64,000 nt of DNA from Balneolia bacterium (GTDB lineage: Bacteria; Bacteroidota; Rhodothermia; Balneolales; Cyclonatronaceae): the NCBI GenBank assembly GCA_022565795.1, contig JAIUMA010000010.1, positions 18,843 to 82,842 of the forward strand, read 5' to 3'. The notes beneath the pieces are model-generated. The model was not told where the DNA came from and did not search any database. It saw only the letters and a list, made by a program, of their open reading frames with translations. Shown piece after piece: positions 1-9,455 of the stretch (its first letter is position 1; each line of letters starts with the position of its first letter). A program made the translations under genes and the position numbers.

Positions 1-48
1 AAGGCGAAAGAATTTTATGCAGATATGCGGGTCCCAAATGAGGCCTGA
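1..48 (+). CDS. possible 3' end of an upstream gene (partial)
   Basis: Frame 1 is open from the window edge to a TGA at 46-48 and gives 15 residues ending in VPNEA. Frame 2 is also open, to a TAA at 65-67, so the choice between them is uncertain. The stretch is too short to assign a family. If frame 1 is right, the next gene starts 22 bases later on the same strand, which would fit an operon. Confidence 0.3.
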   Translation, partial: KAKEFYADMRVPNEA

Positions 49-70
49 ACAACGAATTAAGAAATAAGTT

Positions 71-1513
71 ATGAATTACGACTATGATTTAATCATTATC
101 GGCAGCGGTCCGGCGGGATTTTCAGCCGCGATGCAGTCAACCAAGTTTGGCAAAAAGGTACTTTTGGTTGAAGCCGATGAAAAACATCTTGGCGGCGCAT
201 GGATCAATGCCGGCACCGTACCAAGTAAAGCGCTCCGTGAAGCGGCAGCATCAATCCACAAGTATAACCTTCTTTTTAGCGAAAACGACAACAAGAAAGT
301 CTATCACCGCTACAAAATGTCTGAACTGCTCCGGTTCAAAGACAAAGTGGTAAACTACGAGAACAGCGAGGTTAAACGAAACCTCATCAAAAACGAAGTT
401 CATACAGCACGCGGTTTTGGCAAGCTTAGCGATCCGCACACGGTTGAAGTTGCCGACCATCTTGGTAAAGTAAAGAAATACTCATCCAGGTATATTTTGG
501 TTGCTACCGGCTCCACTGCCCAAAAGCCAACCACGTTTGAAATCGATAATAAAATCGTTGTCGATAATCAGAGTTTAGTAACCATGAGTCACGTTCCCCG
601 CAGACTTGTGATTATTGGTGGCGGAGTTAATGCCATTGAATATGCAACTATATTTGCAGCCCTCGGAACTAAAGTAAATATGCTTAGCTCCCGGGAAGAC
701 TATTTACCATTCCTGGACTCTGAGATAAAAACTGAGCTCAACCGTATGCTCGAGCGCCACAGACTCATTATTCACACCGGCGTACATGTGGATGGCGTAG
801 CGTTAAACCCTCTCCGCAACTGTACCGAAGTGAAATTTCACGATATTGAGACCAAAGAGCCTCGAGTAATCGAAACCGAGCAGGTGATTCATTTTGGCAT
901 TCGAATGCCAAACAGCACTGGTCTCGGACTTGAAGAGCTGGGAATCAAAACAGATGAGAAAGGCTATGTTGAGGTCAACGACCATTACCAGACCAGCGTC
1001 GAGTCGGTCTATGCAGCGGGTGATATTGTTGGCTTTCCCGGTCTGGCTTCGGCCTCTTTCACGCAGGGTCGTATTGCCTGTCGCCACATGGTCGGCAAGG
1101 ACGACATCAAGCTTACAGGTGCCCACCCGTTTGGAATATACTCCATTCCGGAAATTTCCAGCATCGGTATCACCGAGGATGAAGCGAAAGCGACTGGTGT
1201 TAACTACGCCATCGGCCGTGCCTACTACAAAGAGCTCACCAAATCGTCAGTTAGCAACACCGATATCGGCATTCTCAAGCTCATTATTGACCCGGAGAGC
1301 ATGCTACTTCTTGGTGTACACATCATTGGCGAAAGCGCATGCGATATTATTCATATCGGCCAGTCTATGATGAAAAATAAAGTGCCCGTAAACTACCTGA
1401 TAGATAACATTCTGAACTATCCTACCTTCAGTGAAGCCTATCGCGTGGCTGCCTTCAACGCTATCAACCGTGTTAATAAGAGCGGTCTGAAGTACAAGCA
1501 GGAAAACAGCTAG
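71..1513 (+). CDS. SthA-like NAD(P) transhydrogenase / dihydrolipoamide dehydrogenase-family flavoprotein lacking the redox cysteines
   Basis: This 480-residue protein has the full fold of the pyridine nucleotide-disulfide oxidoreductases: an N-terminal FAD Rossmann motif (IIGSGPAG, about residues 9-16), a second NAD(P) Rossmann motif near residue 180 (VIIGGG), the FAD-binding GD motif (GDIVGFPGLA, about 318) and the C-terminal dimerisation domain. Its length and C-terminal half (IPEISSIG, EIIHIGQ-like and NYPTFSEAYRVAA motifs) resemble soluble transhydrogenase SthA, which moves hydride between NADPH and NAD in the cytoplasm. In dihydrolipoamide dehydrogenase the active-site segment is GGxCxxxGCIPSK, and E. 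coli SthA keeps the first cysteine. Here the segment is GGAWINAGTVPSK (41-53), with Trp44 and Thr49 in the cysteine positions, so disulfide chemistry is not possible. The SthA assignment is likely but not certain. Confidence 0.8.
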   Translation: MNYDYDLIIIGSGPAGFSAAMQSTKFGKKVLLVEADEKHLGGAWINAGTVPSKALREAAASIHKYNLLFSENDNKKVYHRYKMSELLRFKDKVVNYENSEVKRNLIKNEVHTARGFGKLSDPHTVEVADHLGKVKKYSSRYILVATGSTAQKPTTFEIDNKIVVDNQSLVTMSHVPRRLVIIGGGVNAIEYATIFAALGTKVNMLSSREDYLPFLDSEIKTELNRMLERHRLIIHTGVHVDGVALNPLRNCTEVKFHDIETKEPRVIETEQVIHFGIRMPNSTGLGLEELGIKTDEKGYVEVNDHYQTSVESVYAAGDIVGFPGLASASFTQGRIACRHMVGKDDIKLTGAHPFGIYSIPEISSIGITEDEAKATGVNYAIGRAYYKELTKSSVSNTDIGILKLIIDPESMLLLGVHIIGESACDIIHIGQSMMKNKVPVNYLIDNILNYPTFSEAYRVAAFNAINRVNKSGLKYKQENS

Positions 1514-1556
1514 TATTGTTTTCTATACCCGGATTCCGGGTGATGGCACCATAAAT

Positions 1557-1596
1557 TAAAACGGGCGTCTGCCTTTAAGCGGACGCCCGTTTTTTT
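1557..1596. terminator. bidirectional rho-independent terminator
   Basis: A 9-bp perfect stem (ACGGGCGTC at 1561-1569, GACGCCCGT at 1582-1590) has A's before it and T's after it. It can end both the plus-strand flavoprotein gene and the minus-strand DUF429 gene, whose stop codon lies inside its T-tract. Confidence 0.9.
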
Positions 1597-2317
1597 ATAC
1601 AAAATGAATGGCCATTGGAATACCCTTTCCGTCGACCTCCGGTGGCAGAGGCAGGGTCCGAATAGGGCGATGCGGTGTCTGTGCCGACATTATTGCCAGA
1701 ATGAAAGCATCCAGGATGTCATCATCCTTCACCTCTTTCTTAAGGTATTCCGCTCTGATACTGGAATAGAGCGCTTCAACTCGCTTATCGGCTCGCTTTA
1801 AAAGAGTGAAGCGCTGTTCAGAGCCTTCATCTGTTTTCTTCTTAGCCAGAGGCTCCCCGCCCCGGTTCAGCTTTTTAAACAACAACTCAGGATGACTCTC
1901 ATGCACGCTGGATAGCAGCGAAGGGTTTTCCTGCAGAATATCATCTACCTGCCGTATTTTCGGCATGATGTTCCAGGCCTGCTTGCTGAATCTTTTTCCG
2001 GTTTTTGCCTCGTTTATATCACACGCGGCTTTGTAGTCATTCACAAGAAATGCAGCGCGAACAGGCGGACCAAAAACCGATGAGCTGTACGAACTGCCCA
2101 GCACCCGACGCAGCAGAAAGTCACACATTCGAACCGGCTTGTCCTCACTCAGTCCAATCGGTACATCTATAAATGTGCAGTCGTTTTTTGTGAGGTAATC
2201 GGTCAGCTCTTGCGAGGTTCTGAGCAAATCGTAAGTAGCGCGGCCCCGGTCGAGTGAAATGGCCAGCCAGCCAGCTTTACAGCCGTCAATCCCGGCGGTT
2301 TTCAATGTTGAATTCAT
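1595..2317 (-). CDS. DUF429-family protein (predicted RNase H-fold nuclease)
   Basis: The protein is about 240 residues from the ATG at 2317. The frame extends 16 codons upstream to a TTG, but the family usually begins just before the IDGCKAGW motif, so the ATG is preferred. That early D-G-C-K-x-G-W motif, a second conserved acidic stretch (FIDVPIGL) and a C-terminal DDDILDAFILA segment match DUF429, a family predicted to adopt an RNase H-like fold with acidic metal-binding residues. The biological substrate is not known. The gene is monocistronic and lies tail-to-tail with the flavoprotein gene; aspS lies upstream on the same strand. I cannot see a context that points to a specific function. 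Confidence 0.75.
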   Translation of the reverse strand: MNSTLKTAGIDGCKAGWLAISLDRGRATYDLLRTSQELTDYLTKNDCTFIDVPIGLSEDKPVRMCDFLLRRVLGSSYSSSVFGPPVRAAFLVNDYKAACDINEAKTGKRFSKQAWNIMPKIRQVDDILQENPSLLSSVHESHPELLFKKLNRGGEPLAKKKTDEGSEQRFTLLKRADKRVEALYSSIRAEYLKKEVKDDDILDAFILAIMSAQTPHRPIRTLPLPPEVDGKGIPMAIHFV

Positions 2318-2428
2318 GGTATCAATATCATAAAAAACGGCTTTGGCATCCGGCTTCCTTTTCAAAGCTGATACACAAAGCCGTTACGTTCTGTTCAAAA
2401 AATGATGAATCCCTGATTTGATTCAGGA

Positions 2429-4204
2429 CTACTTCACAATTGGCTTCAGCTGAATATAAAGCTCATCGAGCTGGTCTTTATCGACTGAATCCGGGCTGTT
2501 GTCCATTGTACTTTGGGCACGCTGGTTTTTCGGGAATGCAATAACATCACGCAGACTTTTTGCACCGGCGAGCAGCATCACAATACGGTCAAGACCAAAG
2601 GCGATACCACCATGTGGCGGAGCTCCGTACTGGAACGCGTCGAGCAGGAATCCGAACTTCTCACGGGCTTCTGCCTCATCGATACCTAATGACTTAAACA
2701 TAGTCTTCTGAAGCTCAAAATCGTGGATACGAATAGAACCACCGCCAATCTCGCTGCCGTTCATTACCAGATCGTATGCTCTGGCGCGAACTTCGCCGGT
2801 CGCTGACTCCATCTTGTCTACATCTTCCGGACGGGGCGATGTAAACGGGTGATGCATGGCGTAGTAACGGCCGTCATCTTCGTTAAACTCAAACAGCGGG
2901 AAGTCCGTAACCCAGAGAAAATGCGTTTTGGACTCATCGATCATTTCGTACTCTTTGGCAAACATCAGTCTCAAATCGCCCAGCTGATGGTAGACCAATG
3001 GTGCTTTTCCGGCAAGAATGAGCACAAGATCTCCCGTTTCAGCGCCGGCTGCTTCCACCATCTTACTGGTTGTATCTTCGCTCACAAATTTTGAGACCGA
3101 CGAGTACAGCTCGTCCTCATTGTTTTTGATATATATAAGTCCGCCCGCACCGATTTCCTGCTGAACGCGCTTAGTGAGGCGATCCATCACCCCGCGACCA
3201 AGATTTCCAAAGCCCGGAGCCACGAATCCCACAACTTTACCGCCTTCAGCTACGGTTTTGGAAAATACGCGGAACTCAGAGTCAGCCACGATTGGCGACA
3301 GGTCTTTGAATTTCATATCAAAACGGGTATCCGGTTTGTCGCTGCCGTACGTTTCAATAGCCTGTTGGTAGCTCATGCGCGGGAATGGAGCTTCGATCTC
3401 TTTACCAGTCGTCTCTCGCAGCATACGGACCATAAGCCCTTCGGCCATTTCGTAGATTGACTCTTCATCCACGAACGACATCTCTACGTCAATTTGCGTA
3501 AACTCCGGCTGACGATCGGCGCGAAGGTCTTCATCGCGGAAACACTTTACAATCTGGAAGTAGCGATCCATTCCGGAAATCATCAGCGTTTGCTTATAAA
3601 TCTGAGGGCTCTGCGGTAGCGCATAAAACTTGCCCGGATTCACGCGGCTTGGCACCAGATAATCGCGGGCACCTTCCGGCGTGGAGCGCATCAGTACAGG
3701 GGTTTCCACCTCGGCAAACTCAAGCTCGTTAAAATAATCACGGGTGCTTTTGTACACTGCCGAGCGCAGCATCAGATTGTTTTGAAGCGGTTTTCTACGA
3801 AGATCCAGATACCTGTTTTTGAGGCGAACCTCTTCGTTTGTCTGGATATCATCCTTAATTTCAAACGGAGGTGTCTTCGCTCTGGAATAAATATGAAGGC
3901 TTTTTACCCGTACTTCGATTTCGCCCGTTTCCATATTCGGGTTGATGGTCTCTTCATCACGTTTCCGAACCAAGCCTTTAATACCGATTACAAACTCAGA
4001 CCGCAGCTCATCAGCCAGCTTATGTGCTTCAGGTTCATCCTGCGGAGAAAAGACAACTTGTGTCAGCCCGTAGCGGTCACGCAAATCGATAAAAATTACA
4101 CCACCCAGGTCTCGTCGTGTGTTCACCCAGCCGTTGAGGACTACTTCTTCATTTTCGTGATTTTGATTTAGTTCACCACATGTATGCGTGCGCTTTAACA
4201 ACAT
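2429..4204 (-). CDS. aspS: aspartyl-tRNA synthetase
   Basis: At 591 residues this is the usual length of bacterial-type AspRS (E. coli about 590). The order is an N-terminal OB-fold anticodon-binding domain (about 1-110), the class II catalytic core with motif 2 (FRDEDLRADRQPEF, about 217-230), the bacterial GAD insertion (about 290-410) and motif 3 (GIAFGLDRIVML, about 530). The enzyme charges tRNA-Asp in the cytoplasm. The GAD domain marks it as the long bacterial form. No gatCAB gene is in the window, so whether it is discriminating cannot be judged. It starts at an ATG 120 bases from the divergent membrane-protein gene. Confidence 0.97.
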   Translation of the reverse strand: MLLKRTHTCGELNQNHENEEVVLNGWVNTRRDLGGVIFIDLRDRYGLTQVVFSPQDEPEAHKLADELRSEFVIGIKGLVRKRDEETINPNMETGEIEVRVKSLHIYSRAKTPPFEIKDDIQTNEEVRLKNRYLDLRRKPLQNNLMLRSAVYKSTRDYFNELEFAEVETPVLMRSTPEGARDYLVPSRVNPGKFYALPQSPQIYKQTLMISGMDRYFQIVKCFRDEDLRADRQPEFTQIDVEMSFVDEESIYEMAEGLMVRMLRETTGKEIEAPFPRMSYQQAIETYGSDKPDTRFDMKFKDLSPIVADSEFRVFSKTVAEGGKVVGFVAPGFGNLGRGVMDRLTKRVQQEIGAGGLIYIKNNEDELYSSVSKFVSEDTTSKMVEAAGAETGDLVLILAGKAPLVYHQLGDLRLMFAKEYEMIDESKTHFLWVTDFPLFEFNEDDGRYYAMHHPFTSPRPEDVDKMESATGEVRARAYDLVMNGSEIGGGSIRIHDFELQKTMFKSLGIDEAEAREKFGFLLDAFQYGAPPHGGIAFGLDRIVMLLAGAKSLRDVIAFPKNQRAQSTMDNSPDSVDKDQLDELYIQLKPIVK

Positions 4205-4324
4205 AAATTTATTTCTGTCTGAGAATTGCTTGTAAAATATTTTTGTTTACTCCGTAATCGGGCAAGCCTCAAAAATAAGAAATTAACAGACTATTTCCTG
4301 TAAAGGATAGCTAATTAATAAACT

Positions 4325-4774
4325 ATGACCGATCTCTTCACAATATCTTTGCTGGTCTCCGTTGCCGCCTGTGGGTATATGACAGGGCTTGTGGTTTTTG
4401 TACATCTGGTGCACTACCCAGGCTTTTATTATGTTGATAAATCCCGTGGTCAGGCTTTTCATAACTTTCATACCACCAATACAGGCTACGCTGTTGGCCT
4501 TCCAATGATAGCCGAACTGGCCGCTGCCGTGGGTTTACTTATCTTCGCACCAGATTCAACCATGCTCGTTTGGGCAGCCATTGCTGCTTTCTTACTACTG
4601 CTCGTTTGGCTTGAAACCGGACTGCGGGTTATCCCTGTTCACAATAGGCTCGCTGGCGGGGAAATGAAAAATGATGATACCATCTTAAAACTGGTTCAGT
4701 CAAACCGAAATCGGACATTTATCTGGAGTTTGCGTTTTCTAATATTGCTCTTTATGATAAAATTATTACTTTAG
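4325..4774 (+). CDS. small four-helix membrane protein of unknown function
   Basis: I do not recognise this 149-residue protein. It has four hydrophobic segments, at about residues 5-27, 58-76, 80-103 and 132-149. The loop after helix 1 is rich in His and aromatic residues (VHLVHYPGF, then HNFHTTNTGY), and a hydrophilic stretch with Arg and Asn separates helices 3 and 4 (RVIPVHNRL, VQSNRNRT). The His cluster near the membrane face could bind a metal or a cofactor, but that is a guess. The gene is 108 bases upstream of an orphan response regulator and its stop codon is overlapped by a strong inverted repeat, so co-transcription is possible. Confidence 0.7.
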   Translation: MTDLFTISLLVSVAACGYMTGLVVFVHLVHYPGFYYVDKSRGQAFHNFHTTNTGYAVGLPMIAELAAAVGLLIFAPDSTMLVWAAIAAFLLLLVWLETGLRVIPVHNRLAGGEMKNDDTILKLVQSNRNRTFIWSLRFLILLFMIKLLL

Positions 4775-4821
4775 TCCATATAATGATTCAGCAAGAGGTC
4801 CGGTTCCTCAATATATGGACT
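4773..4821 (+). repeat. long inverted repeat between the membrane protein and response regulator genes
   Basis: The arms AGTCCATATA (4773-4782) and TATATGGACT (4812-4821) are perfect 10-bp complements. An inner GAGG/CCTC pair caps the loop. The left arm includes the last two bases of the preceding stop codon. No T-tract follows, so it is not a classical terminator; it could be an attenuator, an mRNA processing or stability element, or an operator. Confidence 0.7.
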
Positions 4822-4865
4822 GAAATTTTAGATTGAACACGGCTTTTATAGGGGATTATCAATAC

Positions 4866-4872
4866 AAAGGAG
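4866..4872 (+). promoter_or_regulatory. strong Shine-Dalgarno for the response regulator
   Basis: AAAGGAG lies 10 bases before the ATG at 4883. Many genes in this window lack such a site, so this one supports the chosen start. Confidence 0.7.
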
Positions 4873-4882
4873 TTTTAAGCGA

Positions 4883-5521
4883 ATGGAAGACATTCGAATA
4901 TTAGTTGCAGACGACCACAGTGTTGTTCGGTACGGGTTAACCACTATACTCAATAGTGTGGCCAACATCACGGTCGTTGCGGAAGCATCAAGCGGGGCGG
5001 ACGCATTCGAGCTTTATAAAGCACAGCGTCCGGACATTTGCTTTCTGGACATTACTATGCCTGATTTAGACGGAATCGAAACCTGTAAATCTATTCTGGA
5101 ATTTGACCCGAACGCAAAAGTCATAATCATGACCATCCACCTCAGTAAAGATTACCTTAACAAAGTGCTTGCCGCAGGTGCCCATGGTTATATGCTTAAG
5201 AATTCCTCCAAACAGGAGATTTTGGAAAACATCCAAAAGGTGATGGATGGCGAGCGGGTGTTCAGTAAGGCCGTGTCCGAGCTGATGGCTAAAAGCTTTA
5301 TGGACACGCACGACTCAGGCAACATCGGCAACCTGCTTACCAAGCGTGAAAAAGAGATTCTCAGGTATATTACCGACGGACAAACAAATCAAGCTATAGC
5401 CGAGCAGCTTTTCATAAGTCCGAGGACTGTGGAAACGCACCGGGCCAACCTAATGCAGAAGCTTCAGGTAAAAAATACGGCCGCTTTGGTCCGCAAGGTT
5501 TTACGCGAAAACATTTTATAA
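4883..5521 (+). CDS. NarL/FixJ-type response regulator (receiver plus LuxR HTH)
   Basis: The 212-residue protein has an N-terminal receiver domain (1-125) with the acidic pair (DD at 10-11), the phospho-acceptor Asp56 in FLDITMPDLDG, a conserved Thr in the MTIH segment and Lys in the YMLKNSS segment. A C-terminal LuxR/GerE helix-turn-helix follows (about 148-212; LTKREKEIL and SPRTVETHRANLM). It is a cytoplasmic DNA-binding transcription factor activated by phosphorylation. No sensor kinase is adjacent; the only kinase in the window is 30 kb away and has its own receiver. The target genes are unknown; the upstream membrane protein is one possible partner. Confidence 0.9.
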   Translation: MEDIRILVADDHSVVRYGLTTILNSVANITVVAEASSGADAFELYKAQRPDICFLDITMPDLDGIETCKSILEFDPNAKVIIMTIHLSKDYLNKVLAAGAHGYMLKNSSKQEILENIQKVMDGERVFSKAVSELMAKSFMDTHDSGNIGNLLTKREKEILRYITDGQTNQAIAEQLFISPRTVETHRANLMQKLQVKNTAALVRKVLRENIL

Positions 5522-5552
5522 ATTTTATACGTATTTATACGTATAAAATTTA
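5519..5552. repeat. 34-bp near-perfect AT-rich palindrome at the end of the regulator gene
   Basis: Sixteen-base arms (5519-5534 and 5537-5552) are perfect complements around a TT centre and include ATACGTAT on each side. The left arm overlaps the last bases of the stop codon. The arms are AT-rich and no T-tract follows directly. Confidence 0.8.
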
Positions 5553-5639
5553 CGTGTATAAACTTATTGTTCACAGCATCTATTAGTGATAAATTGAAGT
5601 ATACAAATGGGGTAATAGCCGTCTGTAGATGATAAATTA

Positions 5640-5676
5640 AACGCCTTGGCCTGAACAGCTGAGGCGTTTTTTTTTA
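5640..5676 (+). terminator. rho-independent terminator after the response regulator
   Basis: The stem AACGCCT/AGGCGTT is followed by nine T's on the plus strand. It lies about 120 bases after the regulator stop codon. Confidence 0.8.
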
Positions 5677-5715
5677 CTAAAAATTCAGTGGCATTGCATT
5701 ACAATTTTCGGGCAA

Positions 5716-5750
5716 AATAAAAGAGCCCGGCATTTCCACACCGGGCTCCT
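5716..5750 (-). terminator. rho-independent terminator for nrdJ
   Basis: On the minus strand an 8-bp perfect stem (GAGCCCGG/CCGGGCTC) is followed by TTTTATTTT. It lies about 75 bases downstream of the nrdJ stop codon. Confidence 0.85.
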
Positions 5751-5822
5751 CATGTTCCAAGCATTAAGGTCAATTAATGAAGGAAGTAGCTTTTTAGCAT
5801 GCGATCTGCATGATTGGAGCAA

Positions 5823-8800
5823 TCAAGAACAACCACTTGTTGCCCCGCAGGTTTCGCATTTCAAACAGGTCCCGTTACGGACCATAGTCATACTGCCGCA
5901 GTCACCGCAAATATCTCCGGTATACCCCATGCTGCGGGCACGCTTATATTTCACCATGAATTTACTTTCACCCTTCACCGTGCTGCCTGCTGAACCTGCA
6001 TCAACTACAGGTTCGGGAGCGCTAGCTTCTTCTGCACGATTTTCAACAGGTTCTACGTTTCCGTTTAGCTCGTTATCGGATGGACCACTTTCGCCCTCAG
6101 GACGCAGCGTACGGGACAGGATCGCCTCAGGGCCTACATGTGCCAGGTCGTCACGGTCCATGTAGGTAACCGCAAGCTCACGGAAGATGTAGTCGATCAC
6201 GGAAGTCGTCATTTTGATATGCGGATTGCCCGTTACCATACCACTCGGCTCGAACTTGGTGAATACAAAAGCATCAACAAATTCATCCAGCGGCACACCG
6301 TGCTGGAGGCCGAGCGAGATTGAAATCGCAAAGCAGTTCAGCAGGCTTCGGAAAGCAGCCCCTTCCTTATGCATATCGATGAAGATTTCACCAATTTGAC
6401 CGTTGTCGTATTCGCCGGTACGCAGGTACACGCTTTGTCCGCCAATCTTACACTTCTGCGTATATCCGCCCCTGCGATTTGGCAAACGCTGACGCCCGGA
6501 GACATACTTATGTATGATTCGCTCGGCAGTTTTCACTACGGCGTCCTGCGCCACGTTATCGGTTTCACTAACGGTTTCCTCAGCCGGTGTATCATCCTCT
6601 TCCAATACCACTTCCAGGACATCTGAAGTAGAGTTTAGCGGCTGGCTTAGTTTCGACCCGTCACGATAAAGTGCGTTGGCCTTGAGCATCAGCTCCCACG
6701 ACTCCATGTAAGCTTGCTTCAGCTCGTCAATTTTGGCTTCGTTCGGTAAGTTGATGGTCTTGGATATCGCCCCGGATATGAAAGGCTGTGCCGCGGCCAT
6801 CATACGAATATGGCCAAGCGCAGAGATGTAGCGGGTACCAATTTTACCACACTTATTGGCGCAGTCAAAAACAGGCAGGTGCTCATCCTTAAGATGCGGA
6901 GCGCCTTCAACAGTCATCGTACCGCAGACATAGGCGTTGGCCGCATCAATTTCGGATGATTTGAAGCCAAGATGCGCAAGCATATCGAAACTCCAGTCGC
7001 TGAGCTGCTCTTCTGTTATTCCGAGTACGTCTTTGCAGAAGTCTTCACCGAGGTTCCACTGGTTGAAGGCGAACTTAATCTCAAATGCACCCGGAAGTGC
7101 TTGTTCAACAGCCGCGATTTTCTCATCGTTAAATCCCAGTGCTTTGAGCTTCTCATGGTTGATACCCGGGCAACCCTTGAATGTACCGTAGCCTTTGGCA
7201 TACTTAACGATATCATCGATCTCTGCTGCCGAGTAGCCAAGCTTATCAAGCGCAGCGGGAACACTCTGGTTAATAATCTTGAAGTATCCGCCGCCGGCTA
7301 GCTTCTTGAATTTCACCAGGGCGAAATCAGGCTCAATACCGGTTGTGTCACAGTCCATCACCAGACCAATGGTGCCGGTCGGTGCAATCACCGTAACCTG
7401 CGCATTGCGATATCCGTGCTCTTCACCCATCTTGAGGGCATTATCGGAATCTTCACGCGCAGCCTTGAGCAGATACTCCGGGCAAATGTTCGCATCAATA
7501 CCAAGCGGCTTAATGGTGAGGTCTTCGTACTCATCCGGCGCGGTGTTGTAGGCGGCTCTACGATGGTTGCGAATTACTTTGAGCATATGCTCTTTATTGC
7601 GCTCATAACCTTCGAAAGTGCCAAGTTCAGACGCCATTTCCGCGCTCGTTGCATAAGAATGCATATGCATAATGGCGGTGATTGCACCGGTTAACGCAAC
7701 AGCTTCATCGCTGTCGTAAGGAATACCCTGTATCATCAGCAGAGAACCGATATTGGCATAGCCAAGACCGAGCGTTCTGAATTTATACGAAAGCTCCGCA
7801 ATTTCTTTTGAAGGGAACTGAGCCATCAATACCGAAATCTCAAGGGTGATGGTCCACAGTCGGGTTGCATAGCGGAAACCCTCTACATCGAAGGTGCCGG
7901 TTTTAGCATCGTAGAACTTCACCAGGTTCAGCGAAGCCAGGTTACATGCCGTGTTGTCCAGAAACATATATTCCGAGCAGGGATTACTCGCGTTGATTGC
8001 GCCGTCTTCCGGGCAGGTGTGCCATTCATTTATAGTATCGTGGTACTGCGTTCCCGGATCGGCTGAAGCCCATGCTGCGTATGCAATCTGATCCCAAAGC
8101 TCGCTTGCTTTTAAGGTTTTGCACGGTTTCGGCTCTCGGTTCTCTTTTGCAGCATTTTTCTTCTCCGTCCGGTGGTACAGATTCCACTCGCCGTCTTCCT
8201 GTACGGCCTTCATAAAGTCATTCGGAACACGCACCGAGTTGTTCGAATTCTGACCACTCACAGTGGCATACGCCTCGGAGTTCCAGTCGGTATCGTACGT
8301 TTCAAATTTGATGTCGGTGTAGCCCTGCTCAGCAAGCTGAATGATGCGCTGCACGTAGTTCATTGGCACAAACGCCTGATTGGCTTTACGGATAGCCTCA
8401 GCCAGCGCTTTGTTTCGCTTAGGGTTTCGGCTAACCTCGCCATTATAGGTACGACCTTCAATTTCTACCGGAGTGTGGCAAAGTTTGATAATCTTTTTGA
8501 GGTGGCGCTCGAGCGTCTTGGATCCGGCCACAATAGAAGCAACCTTCTCTTCTTCTTTCACCTTCCAGTTAATGTACTCTTCAATATCCGGGTGATCCAG
8601 ATCGAGCGTGACCATCTTAGCGGCACGCCGGGTTGTTCCGCCAGACTTTATTGCACCGGCAGCGCGGTCACCAATTTTGAGGAAGCTCATGAGCCCGGAT
8701 GACTTCCCACCCCCGCTCAGCGGCTCGTTTGCTCCGCGAATGTTGGAGAAGTTTGTTCCCGTGCCTGAGCCATATTTAAAAAGGCGGCCTTCACGCACCC

Positions 8801-9455
8801 AAAGGTCCATAATGCCACCCTCGTTAACCAGATCATCGCTGATGCTCTGAATAAAGCATGCATGCGGCTGTGGATGCGAGTACGCATCTTCAGAACGTTT
8901 CACCTGACCGGTTTTCGGGTCGGCATAGTAGTGCCCCTGCGCCGGACCATTAACTCCGTACGCCCAGTAAAGCCCGGTGTTGAACCACTGCGGTGAGTTC
9001 GGCGCAACCATCTGCCGCGCCAGCATCAGTCTCATTTCATCGAAATAGCTGCGGGCATCTTCCTCACTAGTGAAATAGTTATGCTTCCATCCCCAGTAGG
9101 TCCAGCAGCCGGCCAAACGATCAAAAACCTGACGACTATCTGTCTCAAGAGTGTAGCGATCCTCTTCAGGAATATCTTTCATTGCCTTCAGGTCGGCTTC
9201 CTGTCGCTGCAGCCACTTGGGAACCCCTTTCTCAGCAACTCGTTTTAATTTCACAGGCACGCCCGCTTTGCGGAAGTACTTTTGCGCAATGATGTCGGTG
9301 GCCACCTGACTCCACGTATTAGGTACCATCACATTTTCCAGGAGGAAAACACTGGAGCCGTCAGGGTTTTTGATTTCTGACTTTCTTGCTTCGAATGTGA
9401 GGGAGTCGTAAGGACTCTTCCAAGAGTCTTTTGTGAAGTGGCGCGTAATCTTCAT
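5823..9455 (-). CDS. nrdJ: vitamin B12-dependent (class II) ribonucleoside-diphosphate reductase
   Basis: The 1,210-residue protein is the long form of the adenosylcobalamin-dependent ribonucleotide reductase. It makes deoxyribonucleotides in the cytoplasm and does not need oxygen. Visible features are the N-terminal Cys of the catalytic pair (HACFIQS, about 210), the glycine-rich [15 protein letters not shown] segment, the finger-loop motif NPCSE with the radical cysteine (about 491), the PTGTIG substrate-phosphate loop and a C-terminal zinc-ribbon with four CxxC-type cysteines (about 1180-1209) ending in CGATSGCS. A Glu/Pro/Ala-rich linker (about 1105-1165) separates the core from the zinc ribbon. 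No nrdAB, nrdDG or nrdR gene is in the window. The upstream region holds DnaA boxes, and I see no recognisable cobalamin riboswitch. Confidence 0.96.
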   Translation of the reverse strand: MKITRHFTKDSWKSPYDSLTFEARKSEIKNPDGSSVFLLENVMVPNTWSQVATDIIAQKYFRKAGVPVKLKRVAEKGVPKWLQRQEADLKAMKDIPEEDRYTLETDSRQVFDRLAGCWTYWGWKHNYFTSEEDARSYFDEMRLMLARQMVAPNSPQWFNTGLYWAYGVNGPAQGHYYADPKTGQVKRSEDAYSHPQPHACFIQSISDDLVNEGGIMDLWVREGRLFKYGSGTGTNFSNIRGANEPLSGGGKSSGLMSFLKIGDRAAGAIKSGGTTRRAAKMVTLDLDHPDIEEYINWKVKEEEKVASIVAGSKTLERHLKKIIKLCHTPVEIEGRTYNGEVSRNPKRNKALAEAIRKANQAFVPMNYVQRIIQLAEQGYTDIKFETYDTDWNSEAYATVSGQNSNNSVRVPNDFMKAVQEDGEWNLYHRTEKKNAAKENREPKPCKTLKASELWDQIAYAAWASADPGTQYHDTINEWHTCPEDGAINASNPCSEYMFLDNTACNLASLNLVKFYDAKTGTFDVEGFRYATRLWTITLEISVLMAQFPSKEIAELSYKFRTLGLGYANIGSLLMIQGIPYDSDEAVALTGAITAIMHMHSYATSAEMASELGTFEGYERNKEHMLKVIRNHRRAAYNTAPDEYEDLTIKPLGIDANICPEYLLKAAREDSDNALKMGEEHGYRNAQVTVIAPTGTIGLVMDCDTTGIEPDFALVKFKKLAGGGYFKIINQSVPAALDKLGYSAAEIDDIVKYAKGYGTFKGCPGINHEKLKALGFNDEKIAAVEQALPGAFEIKFAFNQWNLGEDFCKDVLGITEEQLSDWSFDMLAHLGFKSSEIDAANAYVCGTMTVEGAPHLKDEHLPVFDCANKCGKIGTRYISALGHIRMMAAAQPFISGAISKTINLPNEAKIDELKQAYMESWELMLKANALYRDGSKLSQPLNSTSDVLEVVLEEDDTPAEETVSETDNVAQDAVVKTAERIIHKYVSGRQRLPNRRGGYTQKCKIGGQSVYLRTGEYDNGQIGEIFIDMHKEGAAFRSLLNCFAISISLGLQHGVPLDEFVDAFVFTKFEPSGMVTGNPHIKMTTSVIDYIFRELAVTYMDRDDLAHVGPEAILSRTLRPEGESGPSDNELNGNVEPVENRAEEASAPEPVVDAGSAGSTVKGESKFMVKYKRARSMGYTGDICGDCGSMTMVRNGTCLKCETCGATSGCS

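Larger units (their letters stand above)
5522..5822. other. 301-bp intergenic region holding a palindrome and two terminators
   Basis: This is the gap between the convergent response regulator and nrdJ genes. It holds the AT-rich palindrome at its left end, a terminator hairpin at about 5640-5676 and the nrdJ terminator at 5719-5750. I see no open reading frame or promoter in the remainder. Confidence 0.7.

Noticed and set aside
5752..6165. Plus-strand open frame in the 3' part of nrdJ
   Set aside because: It overlaps the nrdJ zinc-ribbon and linker, and its residues are the low-complexity shadow of that region.
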